Position numbers and translations under genes: made by a program
Source of the DNA: Eisenbergiella intestinigallinarum
GTDB lineage: Bacteria; Bacillota; Clostridia; Lachnospirales; Lachnospiraceae
Direction: 5' to 3'
DNA: 5,593 bases
NCBI GenBank assembly: GCA_019120115.1
Contig: DWVS01000166.1
Span: 1 to 5,593, forward strand
The notes under the pieces: generated by a model
What the model was told of the DNA's origin: nothing
What the model saw: only the letters and a program-made list of their open reading frames with translations
Database searches by the model: none
Shown: positions 1-5,461 of the stretch, one piece after another
Position numbering within the stretch: position 1 is the first letter of the stretch
Layout of the letters: each line of letters opens with the position of its first letter

Positions 1-72
1 GTTCAGCGCCTTCTCGCGGCTGATGGTGATTACCGCGTAGTTCCCTTTCTGTTCATACACAATGTAATCCAT
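1..72 (-). CDS. crt: Enoyl-CoA hydratase / crotonase, N-terminal fragment (runs off the left edge)
   Basis: Crotonase hydrates or dehydrates short-chain enoyl-CoA; in butyrate producers it interconverts 3-hydroxybutyryl-CoA and crotonyl-CoA in the cytoplasm. Only 24 residues are visible, beginning MDYIVYEQKGNYAVITI and continuing S-R-E-K-A-L-N. This is the typical first beta strand of the crotonase fold, with the family's usual N-R-P/E-K-A-L-N-A-like turn. The start at 72 is preferred because an AGAGG ribosome binding site (82-86) lies 9 nt upstream. An in-frame ATG at 81 directly abuts that site and would only add MKE. The gene follows thiolase on the same strand after 119 bp, as in clostridial butyrate operons, which supports a short-chain crotonase rather than another superfamily member. 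The catalytic glutamates lie outside the window, so substrate range cannot be judged. Confidence 0.82.
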   Translation of the reverse strand, partial: MDYIVYEQKGNYAVITISREKALN

Positions 73-117
73 CTCTTTCATCCTCTCTTCAAATGAAATC
101 TGATTTATTCATAACGA

Positions 118-149
118 ATGATTAGCGGGCGGAAACGCCGGCTAATCAT
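118..149 (-). other. Intercistronic stem-loop between thiolase and crotonase
   Basis: A 9-bp perfect arm (118-126 with 141-149) is followed by one mismatch (127/140), then a 4-bp GC stem (128-131 with 136-139) closing a 4-nt loop. Neither side has a run of T, so this is not a standard intrinsic terminator. It lies within the presumed thiolase-crotonase transcript and may be an RNA-processing or 3'-end stabilising element, or a partial attenuator. The role is inferred; the structure is read directly. Confidence 0.6.
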
Positions 150-159
150 CCGTTTTGGG

Positions 160-182
160 AAGGGACGTTTTACCGTTCCCTT
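160..182 (-). other. Small hairpin directly after the thiolase stop codon
   Basis: An inverted repeat AAGGGA (160-165) / TCCCTT (177-182) extends by two C-G pairs across a one-base bulge, with a loop of about 6 nt. It begins 9 nt past the thiolase stop. In the direction of thiolase transcription no T-run follows; the T-rich flank is on the opposite side. It is at best a weak terminator for thiolase and more likely a 3' mRNA structure paired with the stronger hairpin at 118-149. Confidence 0.4.
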
Positions 183-191
183 TTATTCCTG

Positions 192-1373
192 TTAATCTCT
201 CTCCACAATGGTAGCGCAGCCCATTCCGCCGCCGATGCACAGGGTTGCAAGACCCTTCTTCGCATCTCTCTTCACCATCTCATGAAGCAGCGTCACCAGA
301 ATACGGCAGCCGCTGGCTCCAACGGGATGTCCCAGAGCGATGGCTCCGCCGTTCACGTTCAGCTTATCCATGTTGATGCCCAGTTCCTTGCCAACAGCCA
401 CGGACTGAGCGGCAAACGCCTCGTTCGCCTCGATCAGATCGAAGTCATCAATAGTCATTCCGGTCTTTGCCATCACCTTCTTCGTGGCAGCTACCGGTCC
501 GATTCCCATGATGGCAGGATCTACGCCCGCAAGCGCTCCGGCAACCCAGGTAGCCATGGGGGTAACGCCCAGTTCCTTCGCCTTCTCCTCGCTCATCACG
601 ATCACGGCAGCCGCGCCGTCGTTGATTCCGGAGGAATTGGCAGCGGTCACGATACCGTCCTTCTTGAACGCAGGACGGAGCTTCGCGATGCTCTCTTTCG
701 TGGTTCCCGGACGGGGACCTTCATCTTTATTGAAAATAATGGTTTCCTTCTTCTTCTTCACTTCAACGGGAACGATCTCGTCGTCGAACTTTCCGGCTTC
801 CTGTGCGGCAACCGTCTTCTGCTGGCTCCATGCGGCGAACTCGTCCAGTTCTTCTCTGGTCAGTCCCCATTTCTCACAGATGTTCTCAGCGGTGATACCC
901 ATGTGATACTGATTAAAGGCATCAGTCAGCGCATCGTTTACCATGGTATCCACCATGGTCGCATTTCCCATTCTGTATCCGTAACGTCCCTGCGGGATCG
1001 CGTAAGGAGCCATGGACATGTTCTCCATGCCGCCTGCAACCACCACGTCAGCCTCGCCTGCCAGAATCATCTGTGCGGCCTGGTTCACGCAGTTCAGTCC
1101 GGAACCGCATACAACGTTCATGGTAACGGCAGGAACCTCGATCGGCAGGCCTGCCTTGATGGATGCCTGACGAGCAACGTTCTGTCCCAGGCCTGCCTGG
1201 ATAACGCAGCCCATATATACCTGATCCACTGCATCCGGAGCGACGCCCGCTCTCTTTAACGCTTCCTTGATGACGATCGCACCAAGTTCAGCCGCCGGAG
1301 TCGTACTCAGGCTGCCGCCCATGGTACCGATGGCCGTACGGCATGCACCAGCCAAAACGATTTTCTTTGCCAT
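192..1373 (-). CDS. thlA: Acetyl-CoA C-acetyltransferase (biosynthetic-type thiolase), complete, 393 aa
   Basis: The enzyme condenses two acetyl-CoA into acetoacetyl-CoA plus CoA (EC 2.3.1.9), the first step toward butyryl-CoA; it is cytoplasmic and normally tetrameric. All thiolase landmarks are visible: nucleophilic Cys89 in V-V-C-G-S-G, the H-M-G-I-T-A-E-N segment at 157-164, N-E-A-F at 317-320, His349 in G-G-A-I-A-L-G-H-P-V-G-A-S-G, and Cys379 in C-I-G-G-G-M-G near the C-terminus. These match the Cys-His-Cys catalytic set of biosynthetic thiolases almost residue for residue, and 393 aa is the normal length. The start is supported by GGAGG (1381-1385) 7 nt upstream. A sigma-A-type promoter and a probable Rex site lie upstream, and a crotonase gene lies downstream. 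The family and reaction are secure; the physiological direction (butyrate formation) is inferred from the neighbour. Confidence 0.96.
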   Translation of the reverse strand: MAKKIVLAGACRTAIGTMGGSLSTTPAAELGAIVIKEALKRAGVAPDAVDQVYMGCVIQAGLGQNVARQASIKAGLPIEVPAVTMNVVCGSGLNCVNQAAQMILAGEADVVVAGGMENMSMAPYAIPQGRYGYRMGNATMVDTMVNDALTDAFNQYHMGITAENICEKWGLTREELDEFAAWSQQKTVAAQEAGKFDDEIVPVEVKKKKETIIFNKDEGPRPGTTKESIAKLRPAFKKDGIVTAANSSGINDGAAAVIVMSEEKAKELGVTPMATWVAGALAGVDPAIMGIGPVAATKKVMAKTGMTIDDFDLIEANEAFAAQSVAVGKELGINMDKLNVNGGAIALGHPVGASGCRILVTLLHEMVKRDAKKGLATLCIGGGMGCATIVERD

Positions 1374-1380
1374 GTTCTTT

Positions 1381-1385
1381 CCTCC
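1381..1385 (-). promoter_or_regulatory. Ribosome binding site of thiolase
   Basis: On the minus strand this reads GGAGG, followed by a 7-nt spacer and the ATG at 1373. It is a near-ideal Shine-Dalgarno and fixes the thiolase start. Confidence 0.9.
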
Positions 1386-1430
1386 ATTATTCTTTCTGTT
1401 AAAAAGCGGATTTATCGGGCTTTGACCATA

Positions 1431-1448
1431 TTGTTAATTTTTTGTCAT
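1431..1448 (-). promoter_or_regulatory. Probable Rex (NADH/NAD+-sensing repressor) operator in the thiolase leader
   Basis: The plus strand reads TTGTTAA, four T, then TTGTCAT. The clostridial Rex operator consensus is TTGTTAA-N4-TTAACAA. The first half-site is perfect and the second matches 4 of 7 positions. The site lies just downstream of the predicted thiolase transcription start (about 1456), where a bound repressor would block transcription. Rex is known to control thl/crt/bcd-type genes in several Clostridia, releasing DNA when NADH is high. Position and half-site are seen; binding is inferred. Confidence 0.6.
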
Positions 1449-1462
1449 TGCCCGTCGTTCTA

Positions 1463-1491
1463 ATTATAGCATAGGGGATTTTTAATAGCAA
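1463..1491 (-). promoter_or_regulatory. Sigma-A-type promoter of the thiolase-crotonase transcript
   Basis: On the minus strand a -35 box TTGCTA (1486-1491) is separated by exactly 17 nt from a perfect -10 box TATAAT (1463-1468). Transcription should start near 1455-1457, giving a leader of about 80 nt that carries the Rex-like site and the ribosome binding site. The consensus -10 and ideal spacing predict strong expression, in keeping with a central fermentation gene. Confidence 0.85.
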
Positions 1492-1543
1492 GGATTTTGT
1501 ATCGGCGGAGCTTATTTTTTTATCCTGGAATATGAAAAAAGCA

Positions 1544-1572
1544 TGGACGCCTCGTTTTTCCTGAGGTAAAAT
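1544..1572 (+). promoter_or_regulatory. Candidate promoter of the Eis-like acetyltransferase gene
   Basis: TGGACG (1544-1549, 4 of 6 to TTGACA) is followed by a 17-nt spacer and TAAAAT (1567-1572, 5 of 6 to TATAAT). Transcription would begin near 1579, about 45 nt before the start codon. The spacer ends in a short inverted repeat, CCTC (1550-1553) and GAGG (1563-1566). An alternative, weaker plus-strand promoter is TTGTCA (1442-1447) with a 17-nt spacer and TATAGC (1465-1470), overlapping the thiolase promoter. Confidence 0.5.
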
Positions 1573-1624
1573 AGATATGGTTTCATGATGTCAACGTGCT
1601 TCAAAGTGCAGCAAAGAGGATTTT

Positions 1625-2911
1625 ATGGAAAAAAAGGAAGACAATGACAACAAATGCATAACCCCGGCGGATACGTCCGATTCCCACGTTTATCTGGAGA
1701 CGCAGGGAGATTTCCGGATGCGCGAGCTGGACAACAGCGATCTGGAGCAGTTCAACGCCCTTCTCACCTACGCCTTTCAGGTGACCTCCTATGAGCTCCT
1801 TCAGACTGGCTGGCAGCAGGATGAATTCATATCCGCCAAGCGGCCCATGCTGGAGAAGGCCTATGTTCTTGGATGGTTTTACAAGGACCGGCTGGCGTCC
1901 ATGATCGTGGTTTATTCCATGAAAGTGAACATTCACGACAATATCATGGATATGGGAGGCATCACTGGCGTCGCCACCTACCCGGAATATACCGGGCGTG
2001 GTCTGATCCATTCCCTGATGCGCCGGGCCATCAACTACATGCATGAGCAGGAATTTCCGATCTCCTTCCTCTACCCTTACTCGATTCCCTTTTACCGGAA
2101 GATGGGCTGGGAGATCGTATCTGACAAAATCGCCTTTACCATCCGGGATACCCAGCTGCCGAAGCCCCGTCCGGTGGAGGGCATGGTGGAACGGGTCAGC
2201 GAGGACTCAGAGGATTTTCATAACGTATATTCCTATTTCGCAGTCCAGCGCCACGGCGCCCTGATCCGCGACAGCCTGGCCTGGGACGAATACTGGCGAT
2301 GGGAAAACGACGACATGATTGTCGCCGTCTATTATAATAAAGAACATAAGCCGCTCGGCTATATCGTCTATTACATTGCGAATGAGATCTTCCATATCAA
2401 GGAAATGGTCTATCTGAACATCGAAGCCAATTACGGTCTGTGGAATTATATTACCGCGCATTTTTCCATGATCACCCAGGTGGTGGGGGACAACTATTCC
2501 GGCGAACCCATGGCCTACCTGCTGGAGGACAGCGAGATCACGGAAACCATCTCTCCCTATATCATGGCGCGGATCATCGATGCGGAAGCCTTCCTGCGGG
2601 AATATCCCTGGCAGATTCAGCCCGAGGATTTCCGCATCCACTTCCGGGTGACAGACGAAATGGCTCCCTGGAATACCGGCGACTATCTGGTCTCCTGGAA
2701 GGGAGGAGAGACCCGGTGCGAGAGGGTGGAAAACAACCAGTCCATTAACGTGGTGGAGCTGGATATCAACACCCTGACCACCATGCTCATGGGATACAAA
2801 CGCCCCAGCTATCTGTACGATCATGAAAAAATCCGGACCGAATACTACATGCTTACCTGGCTGGAACGGCTGATTCCGGTGGAGAAGCCTTATTTTTCGG
2901 ATTATTTTTAA
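1625..2911 (+). CDS. Eis-like GNAT N-acetyltransferase with SCP2-type C-terminal domain, 428 aa
   Basis: Predicted cytoplasmic acetyl-CoA-dependent N-acetyltransferase of the Eis family (COG4552 type). The N-terminal GNAT domain covers about residues 30-175. Its acetyl-CoA pyrophosphate loop is at about 116-130, V-A-T-Y-P-E-Y-T-G-R-G-L-I-H-S. A Y-P-Y-S-I-P-F-Y-R-K-M-G-W-E segment follows, in which Tyr157 sits where Eis has its general-acid Tyr126. A second GNAT-like region spans about 185-315. The sterol-carrier-protein-2-like domain begins near M-A-R-I-I-D-A-E-A-F-L (314-324) and runs to the end. The last residue is Phe428; in mycobacterial Eis the carboxylate of the terminal Phe acts in catalysis, so this end looks preserved. 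Known Eis enzymes acetylate aminoglycosides at several amines, but most Firmicute relatives have no known substrate. AGAGGA at 1615-1620 supports the start, although 31 residues precede Met32, which has its own good ribosome binding site. The gene is monocistronic, between a candidate promoter and a strong terminator. Confidence 0.88.
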   Translation: MEKKEDNDNKCITPADTSDSHVYLETQGDFRMRELDNSDLEQFNALLTYAFQVTSYELLQTGWQQDEFISAKRPMLEKAYVLGWFYKDRLASMIVVYSMKVNIHDNIMDMGGITGVATYPEYTGRGLIHSLMRRAINYMHEQEFPISFLYPYSIPFYRKMGWEIVSDKIAFTIRDTQLPKPRPVEGMVERVSEDSEDFHNVYSYFAVQRHGALIRDSLAWDEYWRWENDDMIVAVYYNKEHKPLGYIVYYIANEIFHIKEMVYLNIEANYGLWNYITAHFSMITQVVGDNYSGEPMAYLLEDSEITETISPYIMARIIDAEAFLREYPWQIQPEDFRIHFRVTDEMAPWNTGDYLVSWKGGETRCERVENNQSINVVELDINTLTTMLMGYKRPSYLYDHEKIRTEYYMLTWLERLIPVEKPYFSDYF

Positions 2912-2922
2912 AATTTTTCAGC

Positions 2923-2963
2923 AAAAAACAGGGTGTGGTTTTGAGCCATATCCCTGTTTTTTT
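2923..2963. terminator. Bidirectional intrinsic terminator between convergent genes
   Basis: The arms ACAGGG/CCCTGT are flanked by six A on the left (2923-2928) and seven T on the right (2957-2963). An inner stem TGTGG/CCATA, with one wobble pair and a one-base bulge, closes a 7-nt loop (2939-2945). It lies 11 nt after the acetyltransferase stop and 11 nt beyond the stop of the convergent minus-strand gene. Each strand therefore reads a GC stem followed by a U-run, and one structure can end both transcripts. Confidence 0.92.
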
Positions 2964-2974
2964 GGCATTCCTGT

Positions 2975-5257
2975 TTACTCTGGATCCAGTACGGCGATCA
3001 GTTCATATACCCGCTCCCTGGTAAGTTCCGCCGCCTTTTGCGCACAGACCATTGGCTGCAGACTTCCGCCTTCGAATTCCTCACCGGCCTCCCGGATCTG
3101 ACGCTCCTTCCAGGCAATCCATTCTCTTTCCTGTACGTTCAGCTTTTCCATGGTTTCCGCATCCTGCGTCTGCTTCAGAGTCTCCCATACCTCATTAAGC
3201 ATGGAATCCCACATATCATACAGTTCCTGTGACTTCACATTGAGATCTGCCTGGGTCAGGGAAGCATTCTCCTGTATTTCCCGTTCCAGAGCGTCGGATT
3301 GTTCCTCCATATACGTCAGTCGATGCCGTATGCTTTCCCCAATGTCATAGCTGGTAAATCCCTGTTGCTGCGCCTCATTATTCAGCGCATAGAAAGGAAG
3401 CTCCGTCTCCGTGGTACGAGAAAGATCATAATAACCAATCCAGCTTCGGAATTCCTCAGGAAGTTCATCCAACGGTGCGCCGGGAAGATAGATCAAAATA
3501 TTTTCAGCATTTTCCAGGCCATATGCACTTTCATAACAGTAGCGAATTCCATCGATAATCTCCTCCGTACCCGCCTCCTTTTCATAAGCGATTTCTGCAA
3601 TCTTCACGGAATACGTATATGTATTCACTTCTACGGGCTGCGTAAACCTGCCGTAAAAGTTACACTTATAACAGGTTCCGTTCGGGAAATTATCTCCCGC
3701 CACTCCCATATCGCTGTCATGATATTCTCCGGAAAAGCTCCCATCCTCCCGGATTGTCAGAAGAGTTGACCAGGCTCCTGCCCCGCTGGAAAAACAAAAC
3801 TGCAGATTTTTTAACTCTGCGAAAGAAAATCCCGTTTCCTGCGAAGTCTGGTTCAGTTCCTGCCAGTCCAGAGACACGCAGAATTTCTCCGCCTCCTCCA
3901 GCATCGGCACCAGCGTCGTTTCTTTCCAGTCCTCTGTGGCCGGGTATACGATCCCGGCAAGATAACAGCTCCAGTATTCCGCCACATCCCCGCACACCGT
4001 GTCACCGATCCTGTCATTTCCATGCCGGAATTCCTCATACACTGCATCATACAGCTTTTCTATGGTACAGGTGATCCGGTATTCCTCCCGGACTGCCTGC
4101 TGATATTCCTCATATGAGCTTCCGCATTCCTCAAAAGCAGCTTCCAGATCGGAAAAATTGGGCGCAGCCATTATCATGGCATCTCTTTCCGCCATTCGTT
4201 CGTCAAGCTCTTCCTCCGTCAGCGCATAGCCCTCCTGAACCGCATACCTGTACCGCTGCATCCGCCAGGCCAGTTCCTCCCTGGCTGCCTGAAGCGCTTC
4301 TTCCTGTGTATCCCACAGCTCCATTTGATCCAGCGTTTCCATTGCCAGAAACGCTCTCATATCCTGTGTGCTACAGGAAACTCCAAGGTCAGCAAGCAGA
4401 CGGTTCAGATTCACGTACTGCTGTATTTTCTCCGGTTCAAACAGAAGCTCTCCGGCAGCGCTTTCCTCTGAGCCCTCCGGCTCCGTCCTCGCCACATTTA
4501 CATAGTCCTCTATAAAATCTCCGCCCTCAAAAATCGTTCCGTCTTCTGTCTCCACGTACCACTGTTCCGCCTCTGCCTCCGGCTGAAAAAACAGAAGCGT
4601 CGCTCTTTTTTCTCCTTCATAACGAAGTGTGACTGCGAGATCCTCCTCTCCCCGCACCATACTCTGCTGTTCCAGCGGGTCTATCTTCTCCAGCCCGGAC
4701 AGCCCGTTCAGAAAGGCCTGGAAATCTTCCGTTCCGGCAGCCGGATAATCCTTGATTGTGTTGATCTGGATTGACACAATCGGCTCATCCGGAATCTTCC
4801 GGTAGATGGGTTCCGGCGGATAAGGGACCTCCGACTCTTCCCGCCCCTCTCCTCCGGCCAGATAATCGTCAATCGCCCTTTCATAAGGGGCCATCAGCCT
4901 CCATCCCTGAAAAACAAGTCCGGCGCCGACTGCAAGAAAGGTCACCCATACAACGGCGGTCCAGGGCCCAAACCGCAGTCTGCACGGTTTTTCCAGCAGA
5001 TATTTTACGATTACATAGCGACAGATTTTCACCATATCCCACAGAATCAGAATACCGGCCAGCCCCATGGCAATCCAAAGTCCCTCGTTACACCAGAAAG
5101 ACTCTCTGGCCAGACTCAGAACCGTCTCGTCCGTATACCAGTCCACAATCCTTCCGCCGATTCCCCACACATTCAGGGCTGTCCACCCAAGCCACAGGCA
5201 GATGAACAGGCGGAGCAGTAAAAATAGAATTGCCGGACCTTCAGATTGTTTTTTCAT
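2975..5257 (-). CDS. Membrane-anchored multidomain protein of unknown function with C-terminal LprI-like domain, 760 aa
   Basis: The function is unknown. The start at 5257 is chosen because GAGGGGG sits 5 nt upstream; an in-frame ATG at 5284 (nine more residues, METFREGDV) has no ribosome binding site. Numbering is from MKKQSEG. Three hydrophobic segments (about 10-31, 60-84, 99-119), with basic residues in the loop between the second and third, predict a cytoplasmic N-terminus and about 640 residues outside the cell. The outside part shows: a beta-rich region (151-256); an acidic linker; a helical charged region (272-411) resembling the SurA/PrsA chaperone N-terminal module, with no parvulin (rotamase) motif following; a region with A-G-A-W-S-T, Y-H-D-S-D-M-G and a C-x-x-C pair (about 478-631); and a C-terminal LprI/DUF1311-like domain (about 669-757) with M-L-N, Q-E-R-E-W and L-T-R-E-R-V-Y-E-L. 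The paired cysteines usual in LprI domains appear absent. Its gene follows an LD-carboxypeptidase gene on the same strand after 204 bp. An envelope role is inferred only from topology and domains. Confidence 0.9.
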   Translation of the reverse strand: MKKQSEGPAILFLLLRLFICLWLGWTALNVWGIGGRIVDWYTDETVLSLARESFWCNEGLWIAMGLAGILILWDMVKICRYVIVKYLLEKPCRLRFGPWTAVVWVTFLAVGAGLVFQGWRLMAPYERAIDDYLAGGEGREESEVPYPPEPIYRKIPDEPIVSIQINTIKDYPAAGTEDFQAFLNGLSGLEKIDPLEQQSMVRGEEDLAVTLRYEGEKRATLLFFQPEAEAEQWYVETEDGTIFEGGDFIEDYVNVARTEPEGSEESAAGELLFEPEKIQQYVNLNRLLADLGVSCSTQDMRAFLAMETLDQMELWDTQEEALQAAREELAWRMQRYRYAVQEGYALTEEELDERMAERDAMIMAAPNFSDLEAAFEECGSSYEEYQQAVREEYRITCTIEKLYDAVYEEFRHGNDRIGDTVCGDVAEYWSCYLAGIVYPATEDWKETTLVPMLEEAEKFCVSLDWQELNQTSQETGFSFAELKNLQFCFSSGAGAWSTLLTIREDGSFSGEYHDSDMGVAGDNFPNGTCYKCNFYGRFTQPVEVNTYTYSVKIAEIAYEKEAGTEEIIDGIRYCYESAYGLENAENILIYLPGAPLDELPEEFRSWIGYYDLSRTTETELPFYALNNEAQQQGFTSYDIGESIRHRLTYMEEQSDALEREIQENASLTQADLNVKSQELYDMWDSMLNEVWETLKQTQDAETMEKLNVQEREWIAWKERQIREAGEEFEGGSLQPMVCAQKAAELTRERVYELIAVLDPE

Positions 5258-5262
5258 GACAT

Positions 5263-5269
5263 CCCCCTC
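5263..5269 (-). promoter_or_regulatory. Ribosome binding site that decides the start of the 760-aa protein
   Basis: The minus strand reads GAGGGGG here, 5 nt before the ATG at 5257. No comparable purine run precedes the upstream in-frame ATG at 5284, so the longer form (769 aa) is probably an over-extension. Confidence 0.8.
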
Positions 5270-5284
5270 TCTGAATGTTTCCAT

Positions 5285-5461
5285 TCTGTTGGATTCATGA
5301 TAGCATAATTTTTTTCTGACAGGAATAAGTGATCCACATATTTTTATCGTATATGAGTTTCACCAATGGCGTATCCAGGCAGACCTGAGCATCTGCAGCA
5401 TAACGCCAGGCTTTTGACTGGCAACAGGTATACCGCATAACAAAGGCATCTTCTTAACGGT
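5285..5461. other. Intergenic region upstream of the 760-aa protein, no assigned element
   Basis: No confident promoter, terminator or gene is seen. The minus strand has a -10-like TATCAT just above 5284 but no fitting -35 box. Two short 5-bp inverted repeats are present (GCAGA/TCTGC at 5379-5396; GCCAG/CTGGC within about 5404-5421), neither with a T-run. Minus-strand frames of about 29-69 codons cross it without a convincing ribosome binding site or family resemblance, although one could be a decayed coding remnant. Confidence 0.4.

Noticed and set aside
73..191. Intrinsic terminator between thiolase and crotonase
   Set aside because: The stems are real, but neither is followed by a T-run on the minus strand, so a standard terminator call is not supported.
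282..1259. Long plus-strand open frame (325 codons) antisense to thiolase
   Set aside because: It lies entirely within a complete, motif-perfect thiolase. Its product is rich in His, Ser, Gly and Leu without family resemblance, as expected when a GC-rich gene is read on the opposite strand.
1510..1542. AT-rich imperfect inverted repeat upstream of the acetyltransferase
   Set aside because: The arms (GCTT plus T-run against A-run plus AAGC) contain a bulge and mismatches and are mostly A-T pairs. This can arise by chance in an AT-rich promoter region, and it does not form a convincing terminator or operator.
2207..2824. Minus-strand open frame (205 codons) inside the acetyltransferase gene
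   Set aside because: It is antisense to a well-supported GNAT coding region, with no independent ribosome binding site or recognisable motif; a shadow frame.
272..2911. Antibiotic-resistance or defence island reading of the centre of the window
   Set aside because: A single Eis-like gene with unknown substrate, flanked by core fermentation genes and without mobile-element traces, is not enough evidence for a resistance or defence locus.
4114..4515. Plus-strand open frame (133 codons), very proline- and serine-rich
   Set aside because: It is antisense to the glutamate-rich part of the 760-aa protein; the Pro/Ser/Leu bias follows from reading acidic codons on the other strand.
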